Notes under the pieces: model-generated
Seen by the model: only the letters and a program-made list of their open reading frames with translations
The model's database searches: none
Told to the model about the DNA's origin: nothing
Source of the DNA: Paenisporosarcina antarctica
GTDB taxonomy: Bacteria > Bacillota > Bacilli > Bacillales_A > Planococcaceae
Direction of reading: 5' to 3'
Length of the DNA stretch: 64,000 nt
Assembly: GCF_004367585.1 (NCBI RefSeq)
Contig: NZ_CP038015.1
Coordinates: forward strand, 2,548,001-2,612,000
Made by a program: the position numbers and the translations under genes
Shown here: positions 29,726-39,316 of the stretch, in pieces
How positions within the stretch are numbered: the stretch's first letter is position 1
How the letters are laid out: every line of letters begins with the position of its first letter

Positions 29726-29766
29726 AAAACGACATAAATTCGAAACTCGAATTTATGTCGTTTTTT
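29726..29766. terminator. Bidirectional terminator
   Basis: AAAACGACATAAATTCGA (29726-29743) pairs with TCGAATTTATGTCGTTTT (29747-29764), with T-runs on both strands. It separates the glycosyltransferase from the minus-strand genes beyond. Confidence 0.85.
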
Positions 29767-29897
29767 AGTTAGATATTGTTTTCATATTGAGATCACTGAC
29801 AAATGAGACTGGTTTATTCGTAGCCTACTTCTTAAGATGTAACTGGCCAAAGAATTGTAAACTAGAGAAAATCGTAAGAGCGAATTAAGCTCACTTA

Positions 29898-30092
29898 CTA
29901 TTTAATACAATTATAGAATGTTTCCATTGCCTTCAAGTTATATTGATTGTAATCGAACTTTTCAATTATATCTATATTCTCTTTATTCGCAATTGAACGT
30001 AACCCCTGTACTAAACCACCAACACTATTTTCTACTAGTAAACCATACTTTCCAGCACCACCGCATACTAAAATTGCCATGTCGTTCTCCAC
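29898..30092 (-). pseudogene. Possible glycosyltransferase C-terminal fragment
   Basis: A 64-aa frame, MAILVCGGAGKYGLLVENSV then GLVQGLRSIANKENIDIIEK and ending YNLKAMETFYNCIK. The last two thirds look like the C-terminal helix region of capsule/teichoic GT4 enzymes. The opening MAILVCGGAG resembles the start of UDP-glucose epimerases, so it may be a deletion fusion. It sits 18 bases from the gtaB stop. Low certainty. Confidence 0.35.
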
Positions 30093-30109
30093 AATTTCAG
30101 CGCGATTTG

Positions 30110-30991
30110 TTATTGTCTTTTTACGTATGATTCCTTTAATTTTTTCTCAAATAACGCTAATAACTGCGTTCTGAGTTCTGGTCGTTTTAAGGCAAATTCA
30201 ATTGTCGTTTCAAGAAAACCAAACTTATCTCCCACATCAAAACGTCTTCCATCAAACTCGTAAGCGTACACTGATTGAACTTCATTTAGTTTTTGAATCG
30301 CATCAGTTAACTGGATTTCTCCGCCCGCACCTAATGCGTGTTCACCTAAAAAATCAAAAATCTCCGGTGTCAAAATATATCTGCCAATTATAGCTAAATT
30401 TGATGGTGCAGTTCCTGCAGCAGGCTTTTCTACAAATCGGTTTACCTTAATTAATTTACCATTAGCTTCTATGGGATCAATAATTCCATAGCGGTCTGTT
30501 TCATCATCTGATACTTTTTGAACGCCAATAATACTCTTCCCTGTCTTATCATATTGGGCCATCAATTGCGCTAAACATGGCTCTTCATTTTCAACAATAT
30601 CATCACCTAATAACACAGCAAATGGTTCATTTCCAATAAAATTACGGGCAGACCAAATAGCATGTCCTAATCCTAGGGGTTGCTTTTGACGAATATAATG
30701 AATTTCCACTTTTGCTGTTTGAATAATTGAGTCTAACATATCCATCTTACCTTTTTTTAATAAGGTATCTTCTAGTTCATATGCATGATCAAAATGGTCT
30801 TCAATTGCTCTTTTACCTTTACCCGTCACAATAATTATATCTTCAATACCTGAAGCAATCGCTTCTTCTACTATATATTGAATCGTTGGCTTATCGACGA
30901 TTGGAAGCATTTCTTTAGGCATTGCTTTTGTTGCAGGTAGGAAACGCGTACCTAAACCTGCAGCAGGAATAATTGCTTTTTTTATTTGCAT
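30110..30991 (-). CDS. gtaB: UTP-glucose-1-phosphate uridylyltransferase
   Basis: Makes UDP-glucose from UTP and glucose 1-phosphate for teichoic acid glycosylation and glycolipid. 293 aa with the nucleotide-binding start [26 protein letters not shown], the sugar-site [11 protein letters not shown] and VLLGDDIV metal region of the GalU/GtaB family. Length is normal. It faces the same way as the polymerase operon upstream but is separated by a terminator, so probably transcribed alone. Confidence 0.95.
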   Translation of the reverse strand: MQIKKAIIPAAGLGTRFLPATKAMPKEMLPIVDKPTIQYIVEEAIASGIEDIIIVTGKGKRAIEDHFDHAYELEDTLLKKGKMDMLDSIIQTAKVEIHYIRQKQPLGLGHAIWSARNFIGNEPFAVLLGDDIVENEEPCLAQLMAQYDKTGKSIIGVQKVSDDETDRYGIIDPIEANGKLIKVNRFVEKPAAGTAPSNLAIIGRYILTPEIFDFLGEHALGAGGEIQLTDAIQKLNEVQSVYAYEFDGRRFDVGDKFGFLETTIEFALKRPELRTQLLALFEKKLKESYVKRQ

Positions 30992-31256
30992 TGTCTACAC
31001 CTCTTTCTATTTTTTGGTAACAAACCTACTTAGTTCTATTTGCTTAACAGACATTCATAATTGCCTACCTTATATTTAACCATTACTTTAGAAAATAGAT
31101 TTTTACATAGTAACCCAATTTTCGCATAATACTTTAATATTATATTAATTATGTCATCATGTGTACTCTTTCGACAAAATTAGACAAGTTATTAATTATT
31201 TTTCGTCATTCCAAAATGATTGCTTCTCTATAAGGGTCTTTCAATTAAAAGGGATC

Positions 31257-31300
31257 AAAAAAGATTCTACTACAAAGTGATTGTAGTAGAATCTTTTTCG
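31257..31300 (-). terminator. Terminator of the teichoic polymerase operon
   Basis: AAAAAGATTCTACTACA pairs with TGTAGTAGAATCTTTTT across an AAGTGAT loop, immediately after the SDR gene. It is nearly symmetrical and may act on both strands. Confidence 0.85.
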
Positions 31301-31336
31301 AAAATATATGTAGAACTTTTTATTCTATCAAATACT

Positions 31337-32047
31337 CTATAATTTTTTAACTTGCTTTCGGACAACTATGTTTTGACCATCCAAACAGTATTCGGACATT
31401 TTCATAAGATCACCTATTAGATTCGCAACATCTTCAGCTTGCATAATTGTTGTTGGATCTTCTTCAGGCGCAAGTGTCTTACGTAAATCAGTTGCAGCTC
31501 TGCCTGGGGAAATACAGTAAACAAGAATGTTGTACTCCGATAATTCTAGAGCAAGCGTTTCAGAAATACTAATTACAGCTGATTTTGATGATGCATACGA
31601 TAGCCATCCTGGACGAGGAGACATTCCAGCTGTTGAAGCAACGTTCAAAATTTTTGATTGGTCATTTAATTTCATATATTTCACACATTCTTTTGTCATC
31701 GCCACTAAAGAAAACACATTGACATTATAGGTTTTAACCATACTTTCGAGCGTTGTGTCGAGCAAAGCTTTGGGATCTGTGTATCCCGCAATATTAAGAA
31801 GCCAGTCAATTGATCCAAATTCATCGTATATCTCTTTCACCATTTCTTGGATTCCTTCTTGAGATGAGAAGTCATAGACGATTGCTCTTACATTAACTCT
31901 TGGGTTTAGGAGACCCATTGTTTCTCCAAGTTTTGCTTCATTTGTTGCGATTAATACCATATTGTCTACATCTTTATTATTAGACATTTCAATTGCTGCT
32001 GCACGTCCGATTCCACGGCTAGCACCTGTTACGATTGCTGTTGTCAA
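31337..32047 (-). CDS. Short-chain dehydrogenase, probable ribulose-5-phosphate reductase half of CDP-ribitol synthesis
   Basis: A 236-aa SDR with TGASRGIGRAAA for the nucleotide, NIAGYTD, and a catalytic Ser and YxxxK (VASTAGMSPRPGWLSYASSK). It overlaps the IspD-like gene by 4 bases. In Haemophilus Bcs1 an IspD-like cytidylyltransferase is fused to an SDR that reduces ribulose 5-phosphate; here the two halves are separate, adjacent genes. This differs from the TarJ zinc-type reductase of S. aureus and B. subtilis W23. Function is inferred from the pairing and the two TagF-like neighbours. Confidence 0.75.
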   Translation of the reverse strand: MTTAIVTGASRGIGRAAAIEMSNNKDVDNMVLIATNEAKLGETMGLLNPRVNVRAIVYDFSSQEGIQEMVKEIYDEFGSIDWLLNIAGYTDPKALLDTTLESMVKTYNVNVFSLVAMTKECVKYMKLNDQSKILNVASTAGMSPRPGWLSYASSKSAVISISETLALELSEYNILVYCISPGRAATDLRKTLAPEEDPTTIMQAEDVANLIGDLMKMSEYCLDGQNIVVRKQVKKL

Positions 32048-32733
32048 TCTGTTTCACTCCCAATTACATATTCTTTGTAAATCGTTTCACCAATAACTAA
32101 GTCTATAGGGTATGTTATTTTAGTATTAAATTCAGTACCCTTTAAAATAGTGATTTCATCATTTTTATTATACTCATAAAATAAGCTAGCATCTTCTGTA
32201 AACATTTTATTATCTGAGTATGCATGTTCAAAAGCATTCATTAACTTACTTCGATTAAATTTCTGAGGTAACTGAACGTTAACTAGTTCTTCTCTATTTA
32301 ATATTCCATCAATTTTGTTTTTCCCTTTTAATACGGTAAAAGGGATCTCAATTCCATATATTGCATTTTCACTTTCACTATTAGCAAGTCGTTCAAATTC
32401 CGTTTGTTTCACAAATGGTCTTGCTGCCTCATGTATCATGACGCTATCATTTTTACATGCTTGTAATCCATTTCGCGTCGAATCTTGACGGGTTTCACCG
32501 CCTGTGACTAACTTATAATTCAGCGTAGGACAATGATTTTCAATAAGTTCTGCTATAAACTCTTTATATCCTTCCGTACAACAAATTATTACTTCATCAA
32601 TTTCCTTAACTTTAGAAAGACGTTCTAACGTATGGATAATAATCGGTTTTCCACCCAAACTCAAATATTGTTTAGGTGTGTTTTTCCCCATTCTAGACCC
32701 TACTCCACTTGATAAAAGAACCATTGATATCAT
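32044..32733 (-). CDS. IspD/TarI-family cytidylyltransferase, probable D-ribitol-5-phosphate cytidylyltransferase
   Basis: 229 aa with the CTP-binding opening SMVLLSSGVGSRMGKNTPKQYL, a GGETRQDSTRNGL loop and HEAARPFV. MEP-pathway IspD and TarI share these, so the sequence alone does not decide. The setting after a TagF-like gene and before an SDR makes CDP-ribitol formation far more likely than isoprenoid synthesis. ATG at 32733 fits the AAGGAG better than a TTG one codon earlier. Only a few bases separate it from the polymerase stop. Confidence 0.8.
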   Translation of the reverse strand: MISMVLLSSGVGSRMGKNTPKQYLSLGGKPIIIHTLERLSKVKEIDEVIICCTEGYKEFIAELIENHCPTLNYKLVTGGETRQDSTRNGLQACKNDSVMIHEAARPFVKQTEFERLANSESENAIYGIEIPFTVLKGKNKIDGILNREELVNVQLPQKFNRSKLMNAFEHAYSDNKMFTEDASLFYEYNKNDEITILKGTEFNTKITYPIDLVIGETIYKEYVIGSETD

Positions 32734-32739
32734 CAATTT

Positions 32740-34467
32740 TCACTCCTTCTTATTATCGTTCAATAATTTTTGTTTTTGTCCACGAGAAATTTCTTTTGGA
32801 AAATTGTCTAATATGAGCCAATCGATTACTCTATCTGAAGAATTTGCATCTTGATACTTAAAGTATTTATCCCTAAATACCGCAATCTTCTCGATATCAT
32901 AATCTTCTTTCTCAATCGCATTCATTAACTCATTAAATGTTCTAACGATTTTGCCCGGTACAAAGTTCCCGAATCCTTCATAAAAATCCCTACTTGAAAT
33001 ATAATCATAGACATCAAACCCATAGAAAATCATCGGCTTATTTAACAATGAATATTCGAAGACAACTGATGAATAATCAGTAATAAGTAAATCTGAAACG
33101 AGTAAAAGATCATTAATTTCTCTATATTTAAATGCATCCAAGAATAGGTCTTTATAATGATCTGGAATTACAACATTATCACGTACAAATGGATGTAATT
33201 TGAATACTACCACTGCATTGTTTTCTTTTGCGTACTTTGCAAGCTTATCAAAATCGATTTGATGCATTGGGTAGTAAGCCGTTTTTGGACCGCTTCCCCT
33301 AAAAGTCGGGGCAAATAGAATAACTTTATCCGCTGTTTTCATTTGAGGAAATTCTTCATACATCTGATTACGAATAGATGCTTTATATCCTTCATCAAAG
33401 AAAGAATCAATCCTTGGTATACCTGTTGGATAGACATCTTCTTCATGCATTCCAAAAGCTTCTGCATAAAATGGCGTTGAGTGTTCTGAACCTACAATAG
33501 CACTCGTATAAATTTTATGGGATTTCCCATTAATTGAAGGGCCACCAGGCTTTCCTATTCTTGAATAGCCAACCGTTTTAAAAGGACCTGATGCATGCCA
33601 TAATTGAATAATATTTTGGCTTTTATCGAAATCAAGATTGTATAATAATGGATGGAAATCATCTACAAGAATTGTTTTAGAGGTTGCAAGATAATACGGA
33701 AGCTTTAATTTATCTAAAAAGTTACGTCTATCCGTTATGTTTTTTTTGAAAAGCATTTTTATGTCGAAATCTTTCTTCAAATCACGATCAATCATTCTAT
33801 TGTAGACAAACTCCATATTACCACCTAGAACAGCACGAGAGTCAGAAGTAAACAGAATTCTATTTTCTGTGATCCCAATCATCTTCTTTGAAAGTGTGTA
33901 AATTGCGGAAAACACTTGTTTACGTACTTCTAGAATTTGTTCTCTTCTTTTCTTTCTGCGTTTTTCACGTGCAATCTCTCGCTTTGTTTTTTGTATAATT
34001 CTTTTAAAATGGATGGAGATATAAAGTACTGCATTTTCATCATTTGCAATCGGGCGGACACTATAAAATTGTGTTTTTGATGCACTGAATACCTTGTGAA
34101 AATGGTTCATATTTTTATCACGTTCTACAGTTTCGAAATCAATAAGTGATGGACATGTTGTCGCAATATTAATGGTATCTGACCCTCTTTTTTGAGCGAA
34201 AAGCAGCCATCTACCAGAAGGTACGGGCGAATGGTCTTCCCAAGAATTCATCATGTTTATTCGCAACTCAATTAGGTCTCCGACATATTCAATATGCGAA
34301 AAATAAACTTTTTTTTCCGTTATAGGATGATATAAGTAATACTCCAAATCTTGAATATCTTTTTTGGGAATAGATAAAGTAATAAATAGCTGGACCCGTT
34401 CCCATTTAAAATTAACAATCTTCATGGGAAATGAAGATTGTTTAATTAAATCATTAGGTTCGTACAA
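32740..34467 (-). CDS. TagF-like polyol-phosphate polymerase (CDP-glycerol/CDP-ribitol transferase)
   Basis: 575 aa. The first 190 residues are a beta-rich domain and a Lys/Arg-rich amphipathic helix (KRIIQKTKREIAREKRRKKR) suited to membrane association. The C-terminal glyphos_transf domain has the catalytic-type IIQLWHASGPFKTVGYSR, APTFRGSG, FKLHPFVRDN and LLITDYSSVVFEYS. Such enzymes build wall teichoic acid on the cytoplasmic face. Downstream CDP-ribitol-type genes suggest a ribitol-phosphate polymer. Specificity is not readable from sequence. Confidence 0.85.
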   Translation of the reverse strand: MYEPNDLIKQSSFPMKIVNFKWERVQLFITLSIPKKDIQDLEYYLYHPITEKKVYFSHIEYVGDLIELRINMMNSWEDHSPVPSGRWLLFAQKRGSDTINIATTCPSLIDFETVERDKNMNHFHKVFSASKTQFYSVRPIANDENAVLYISIHFKRIIQKTKREIAREKRRKKRREQILEVRKQVFSAIYTLSKKMIGITENRILFTSDSRAVLGGNMEFVYNRMIDRDLKKDFDIKMLFKKNITDRRNFLDKLKLPYYLATSKTILVDDFHPLLYNLDFDKSQNIIQLWHASGPFKTVGYSRIGKPGGPSINGKSHKIYTSAIVGSEHSTPFYAEAFGMHEEDVYPTGIPRIDSFFDEGYKASIRNQMYEEFPQMKTADKVILFAPTFRGSGPKTAYYPMHQIDFDKLAKYAKENNAVVVFKLHPFVRDNVVIPDHYKDLFLDAFKYREINDLLLVSDLLITDYSSVVFEYSLLNKPMIFYGFDVYDYISSRDFYEGFGNFVPGKIVRTFNELMNAIEKEDYDIEKIAVFRDKYFKYQDANSSDRVIDWLILDNFPKEISRGQKQKLLNDNKKE

Positions 34468-34488
34468 AACTAGTTTCCTCCGTTCAAT

Positions 34489-35661
34489 CTAATTAAATAG
34501 AGAGTGAATAATTCTTCTTGATGATTGTCCGTCATGGTATTTAAAATTCTTCACTTTCATTTCAATTACTTCATTAATATTTTTTTCTGCAGATACTATC
34601 CAATTTACCAGATCTTCTTCTTCTAAGAAAAAAGAAGTAGGTAGCAATTCCTTAAAATCAATATAGAAGCCTCTTAAAATATCATATTCTTCATAATCAA
34701 AACAATATAATGCAATAGGTTTTTCTAAAATAGCAAAATCATAAATTACAGACGAATAATCTGAAATAAGAGCATCTGATATCATAAGTAAGTCTTCTAT
34801 CGTGTATTCTTTTCTATTCCAGAAAACTGCTTTTTTATCTGTGCTAGCAATCAAATCTTCATTTTCAATCATATAAGGATGTAGATTGACTAGTAATACT
34901 TTGTTCTTATCTAATAGAAGAGTAACTAATTTTTCCATATCAAATCTAGGTATATAATGATTTGAATCATTACTTTTCCCTCTATATGTTGGTGCATAAA
35001 GTATTAGTTCTTTGTTTATAAATTCGGGATGTTCTTTAATGAAATTATCTTTTTTCGTTGTATCCTGAACATTTCTAAAAAGCACATCTGTCCTAGGTGA
35101 GCCTAACACTTCTATATGTTCTTTTGGCATACCAAAAGCTTGAGCATAAATATCGATTTCAATATCTGCATTTACGATTACTTTATCATAATTACTGTGA
35201 ACTGGAACCGTTCTTAAATACTCCTTAGATGGTCCCCCAGGTAAACCTATTAAGCTAAGTCCTACTTTCTTTAACGGTCCTGAAGCATGCCAGAGTTGGA
35301 TAACTTCAGTTTTTTTTCTTACTTTAATCAAATATAAAGGAAGATAGTAATCATCGATAATAAATAGACGAGATGTAGCCAAATAATAATAAACTTTTGA
35401 CATATGCCTTATAAAGTTCAACGGTGCTATTTTTCCGTTGTATATCCTCTGTGTTAAAACAATATACTCCAGTTCCGGCTTGGTCTTTCTCATCTCTTCA
35501 TATAAATAATATAAATTATCCTTTAAAACGTCATGTCGTGGAGTTACAAATACGACACGGTTTAACTTTACTGGAATCAATAAGCAAATAGTTTGATAAG
35601 TAATAATTGCTACAATTTTCAAGATTTTGGTTAAAAGTAGTTTTAGGTTACTTTTTTGCAT
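34489..35661 (-). CDS. TagB/TagF-like glycerophosphotransferase
   Basis: 390 aa, a shorter relative of the following gene. An N-terminal hydrophobic stretch (ILKIVAIITYQTICLLIPV) may anchor it. Motifs: VIQLWHASGPLKKVGLSLIG, LYAPTYRGKSND, LLVNLHPYM and ALISDYSSVIYDFAIL. The absence of an N-terminal extension resembles primase-type TagB or TarK-like enzymes. It leads the operon with the polymerase, cytidylyltransferase and SDR, so it may prime the chain that its neighbour extends. Confidence 0.82.
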   Translation of the reverse strand: MQKSNLKLLLTKILKIVAIITYQTICLLIPVKLNRVVFVTPRHDVLKDNLYYLYEEMRKTKPELEYIVLTQRIYNGKIAPLNFIRHMSKVYYYLATSRLFIIDDYYLPLYLIKVRKKTEVIQLWHASGPLKKVGLSLIGLPGGPSKEYLRTVPVHSNYDKVIVNADIEIDIYAQAFGMPKEHIEVLGSPRTDVLFRNVQDTTKKDNFIKEHPEFINKELILYAPTYRGKSNDSNHYIPRFDMEKLVTLLLDKNKVLLVNLHPYMIENEDLIASTDKKAVFWNRKEYTIEDLLMISDALISDYSSVIYDFAILEKPIALYCFDYEEYDILRGFYIDFKELLPTSFFLEEEDLVNWIVSAEKNINEVIEMKVKNFKYHDGQSSRRIIHSLFN

Positions 35662-36669
35662 CTATAGTCTATCCCTCCTTTTTTCTAAGGTAAGAAACGA
35701 GTACTTAAATATGCATCGGAAATAATCTTTTTTTCTAAATTGCACGGTCTAAACCTACTAATGATTTTTATATGTAATAATTGAACCCAAAGTATATGCC
35801 TCCTAAAGTATATATAGCTATTACTATAAACCATATTTTTTGGTTTATTTTTGTGATGTGAATGATACTTTTATTCTATATTATATTGCATAAAATATAT
35901 ACAGAATTTAGGTAAAATTATACAATATTTTTAAATCTAACAAAAAACTTTACTGATAAATTTACAATTTCATCCCCTCGTCTAATACCATTAGAAAAAA
36001 CCGTGATCAACTAACGGATAATCAACTATTTCAATTTACAAACCACCTGGTAAAGCTATTCCCTGAATGTACAAACAATGATGAATCTGGTATGGTTTCG
36101 AGTGCGCTTTGGTTGGTAAAACCACTTTATCAAAAACTAGAGAAGAGAGACGACTTTGCAACATGTGCGTTAGCTTTGCTCTCCAGCATTTTATAGCGTT
36201 CTGGACGTTAAACAATTAAAAATTTCTCTATTTGCCAAATATTAATCACACTTTCCCTTAATAATCTTGTCCTAAAATCAAGAACAATGTGGAAAAAGAG
36301 CATGTTAATGCAACAATTCATAAACTAGATTAATTGTTAAAAAGGTCGTTTTGAATCTTCGTACAAAATCTACTTTCTCCATTAATGAATGATAAAATAT
36401 AAATTTTGTTTGGACATCTATTTATACCTAGGTTTAAAGTGGGTAAAAAATTTATTGAACTACCTAGAATATTATTTTATGAAACTTTAGTGATTTAACG
36501 ATTGGGCATTATAATTTTCTCCACATAACAGGTAAATCCGTCAAACTCCCTTCCTCCCATCGATATACATTTCGCGGATTGCCAAATAGAGGTGCGAAAG
36601 ACATACGATGACATTGGATATTTGTTTACACGTAAAACAAACTTGAGGAATGAAAAGGAGGATAAGACA
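35662..36669. other. AT-rich gap with an unrecognised coding remnant
   Basis: Most of this stretch is very AT-rich with no credible gene. On the plus strand about 35960-36196 is open and reads like protein (DQLTDNQLFQFTNHLVKLFP, SSALWLVKPLYQKLEKRDDF, then ATCALALLSSIL and stop). It has no start or ribosome site, so it is probably the C-terminal remnant of a lost gene. I do not recognise it. Confidence 0.35.
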
Positions 36670-36954
36670 TTGGAGAAGAATAATGTGAATAATGGCGAAA
36701 GTGGTCAAAATTCCACGTTTCCAGAAATTTATTCGGCAAAACTTGCTATCATTGCTTCTGTGATTTCTACATTCGGAGATGCGTTAGCAACTGTTGCAGG
36801 GGTACTTGCTTTAGAAGAAGCAGTTGAAGATAATATACAGGATACAAAAAATCAAATAAATCAAGAAAATCAAGAAAATCAAATGAAAAAAATGCAAAAA
36901 CAAATAGACTACTTAACAAATCAGTTAACACAAATTAACAAGAAATTAAGTTAG
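36670..36954 (+). CDS. Small protein with one hydrophobic segment and C-terminal coiled coil
   Basis: With the TTG start at 36670, placed 8 bases after AAAGGAGG, the product is 94 aa. It has a short polar N-terminus (NNGESGQNSTFPEIYS), a hydrophobic, small-residue stretch (KLAIIASVISTFGDALATVA), then a Gln/Asn/Lys-rich heptad-like tail (QENQENQMKKMQKQIDYLTN). An upstream ATG at 36592 lacks a ribosome site. No family is recognised with confidence; similar small Bacillus proteins are of unknown function. It stands alone. Confidence 0.6.
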   Translation: MEKNNVNNGESGQNSTFPEIYSAKLAIIASVISTFGDALATVAGVLALEEAVEDNIQDTKNQINQENQENQMKKMQKQIDYLTNQLTQINKKLS

Positions 36955-37285
36955 CTGTTTATGAAATGCCATTCAAGAATTGACCTATTTTTAACATTAA
37001 TGTTCTAATTTTTTCTCCTGTTTCATTTGTATTTTCTTTTTCATATTTGACCTCACCAGTAAAACAGTAACTTTAAGGTTCATACCATCATAAAAATCGG
37101 TTTAGTTTATTGGTTCAATATGGTTTGCGAGGAAAATCCACTGCCACATTATATCAAGAATGACCGAAAGAAGCAGTGGGTATGCGTCCGCCTCCTCTTA
37201 TCAACCTATAAACCCAATGGTTTGAGTTTGATTGAATCGAGAAATGACATACTGTGCTCAAAATATAAGAACGACAAGAATCCTC
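36955..37285. repeat. Gene-free gap with degenerate trace of the structured repeat
   Basis: Around 37095-37250 the words TTGGTTCAATATGGTTTGCG, GTGGGTATGCGTCCGCC and TTTGAGTTTGATTGAATCGA echo the head and mid part of the structured repeat, without its hairpins. Probably an ancient copy. Confidence 0.35.
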
Positions 37286-38155
37286 TTACAGATTCTTAAG
37301 ATTGCGCTTGAAATGTTTGTAAAGTGTTTTATCAGACCAAGCTAGACGATGTTTGAGTTCCGCGCAGTATGATAGCAGGATAAACGAGCCATCGGAATTC
37401 ATTTCAAAATCAATGCCTTGCTTCCTTAATGACTCCATTAAAGGAGATACCTTGTTGTAGTCAGCGTTTATGTATGTGTCATCAGCATATGTTAATGCTT
37501 CTTTGACAAAACCAAGGATACCCATAGACTCTATCTCCCGCTGTCGCTTCTCATTACAATCATAACTACAACTAAACAGCGCATCTATTTCCTTCACAGT
37601 AAGTTTTTTCTTACCAACAAATAATTGGAACACTTCTTTCTTGAGCACGCGTACAAGAGAAACTTCCTTTTTAAAGGATTCCAATTCTCGTACAACACTC
37701 ATGTAATACCACGACTGTTCCCGTTTTCCTCGATTGAAACGACTCCAAACAGACTCGCCTTTTTCATTCAAGTCCACCTGAATTGATCGGATATTGTGCA
37801 ATTTATCTGCGGTAATGACTGATATTTCATCAGGTGTCATAGATGAAATCGAGTCGATTGTGTGCTGTTTTCAATCCTCCCATGGCAATGATTTATCAGG
37901 TTCGGATGCAGCGATAACCAATTGTAAAACCTTTTCCCCGAAATGCTCCATAAGCTCATCGGGCGTTGTATTTGTATCTTCAAGCGTGTCATGCAAAATC
38001 CCAGCTACAACTACTTCGTCTGGAGCCTTTGTTTTCTGCAGGATCATTGCAACGCCTACTGGATGCGTGATATATGGTATTTTCGACTCTTTTCGATAGT
38101 GTCCATCATGTTTGACTGCAGCAAATTGCATGGCTTTTTCTATCATGGTTTTCAT
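37286..38155 (-). pseudogene. HD-domain phosphohydrolase split by an in-frame TGA
   Basis: The first part reads MIEKAMQFAAVKHDGHYRKE, ITHPVGVAMIL, AGILHDTLEDT (HD motif) and SLPWED, then TGA at 37871-37873. The same frame continues KQHTIDSISSMTPDEISVIT then ADKLHNIRSI to 37286. Relatives have WEERKQHT at this place, so a CGA Arg codon seems to have become TGA. Family: RelA/SpoT-like HD hydrolases of nucleotides. A start at 38155 has GGAAG 9 bases before. A second protein could start at 37840 but would lack the HD pair. Confidence 0.75.
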
Positions 38156-38244
38156 TAAAATCATCTTCCTTTTCTCATCTATTTATCTGATTGTCCAGCA
38201 ACTAGTCTTTCCTTCAACCTTTCGCAAAGAAAGCATTCACCTGT

Positions 38245-38922
38245 TCAACTTAAAGCTAGCCTCCCCATCGAACTCGTAATTCTATTCACATATTTCTCTT
38301 TATACTTGTCTTCTCTTTTACCGAATGAACAATAATAAGGATGTGGTAGACGCGGACCTACCGGATAGTTTAATCTTCCTTCTTCTGTCATCTTATGTAA
38401 TGCTTGTTCAACGTCCTTACTTAAAGGAATAATCACTTTCGGTCGAACAATTTCCATTTCTGCTAAAAAAGAATCTGTAAAAACCGATTCCAAAGGCGTA
38501 GGTAAATTAAAGTAATTCACGTTCTTATTGTCCTGAATAAAACCAAACCACGATAAATTTGTCATGTATACATTTTTATGAAATTTCATTTTTCCTATTT
38601 CACTAATAACTGACAAAATAAATTGAGCACTTCTCTCTTTGTCATCTTGGTCAACATTAGGAAATAACTCCGAAGCACCATTAAAATCTATAAAGGGTAT
38701 TCCTGTTTTACCAGCCCCATTTTTTCCTGGATTAGTCCCACATAACACAATTCTCGGTGTTTTGCTTATATAGAATGCTTGGTAGTACAGTCGGACAAGT
38801 TCCCTATTTTCAATAAACCCATCCAATATGGTAATCTTTTCGCGATCAAGTTTTTCCTTAACTTCAAGATCGTTCTGAATGCTTTTGTAGAAATCCTCAT
38901 GTAAATCAATGATTTTCTCCAA
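38245..38922 (-). CDS. Uracil-DNA-glycosylase-fold protein (SMUG2/DUF4918-like)
   Basis: 225 aa. IVLCGTNPGKNGAGKTGIPF corresponds to the GMNPGPWGM..TGVPFG motif of single-strand-selective uracil glycosylases, and GPRLPHPYYCSFGKRED takes the place of their HPSPR motif. The start is TTG at 38922 with AGAGGA upstream. Relatives remove uracil or damaged bases from DNA, but activity in this subgroup is uncertain. Transcribed separately from its neighbours. Confidence 0.7.
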   Translation of the reverse strand: MEKIIDLHEDFYKSIQNDLEVKEKLDREKITILDGFIENRELVRLYYQAFYISKTPRIVLCGTNPGKNGAGKTGIPFIDFNGASELFPNVDQDDKERSAQFILSVISEIGKMKFHKNVYMTNLSWFGFIQDNKNVNYFNLPTPLESVFTDSFLAEMEIVRPKVIIPLSKDVEQALHKMTEEGRLNYPVGPRLPHPYYCSFGKREDKYKEKYVNRITSSMGRLALS

Positions 38923-39316
38923 AGAGATTCCTCTTTTCTTTTTATAAACAATTTACAGGTAAATATAACGACTTTATTCATTAGGTATATATTCTTATAT
39001 TCGAGATAAAATACTAAATTCCTTTTTTTTCGCTATGAAAGTTGTAATTATCACCTTTCACTTTTTAATTAGTTCCTTCTATAATAAATAACGTTTTATT
39101 TTCAATATAGTTCATTGAAAGGATTAAATTTAATATACTTAGTAAAAATGTAGCCATTTTGCTATTTTCTTCTATCTATTTTTAGAATATACTCTTTTTT
39201 CAATATAAATTACTCAAGTTTAATATATTTAGTTGAATACAGTAAATAGAATGCATTCAATTAAATTATGTAGCAAGTAGTGAATTCTTAAATTAAATGA
39301 AAGGAATTGAAGATAG

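Noticed and set aside
32044-32733. Calling the cytidylyltransferase ispD of the MEP pathway
   Set aside because: Its operon is teichoic-acid-like with an overlapping SDR; no ispF or MEP gene is adjacent.
37838-37840. Separate gene starting at 37840 after the HD fragment
   Set aside because: It continues the same frame as the upstream HD domain after one TGA and lacks a ribosome site and its own catalytic residues.
38245-38922. Classical Ung uracil-DNA glycosylase
   Set aside because: Lacks the GQDPYH motif; the GTNPG / TGIPF signature fits the SMUG-like branch.
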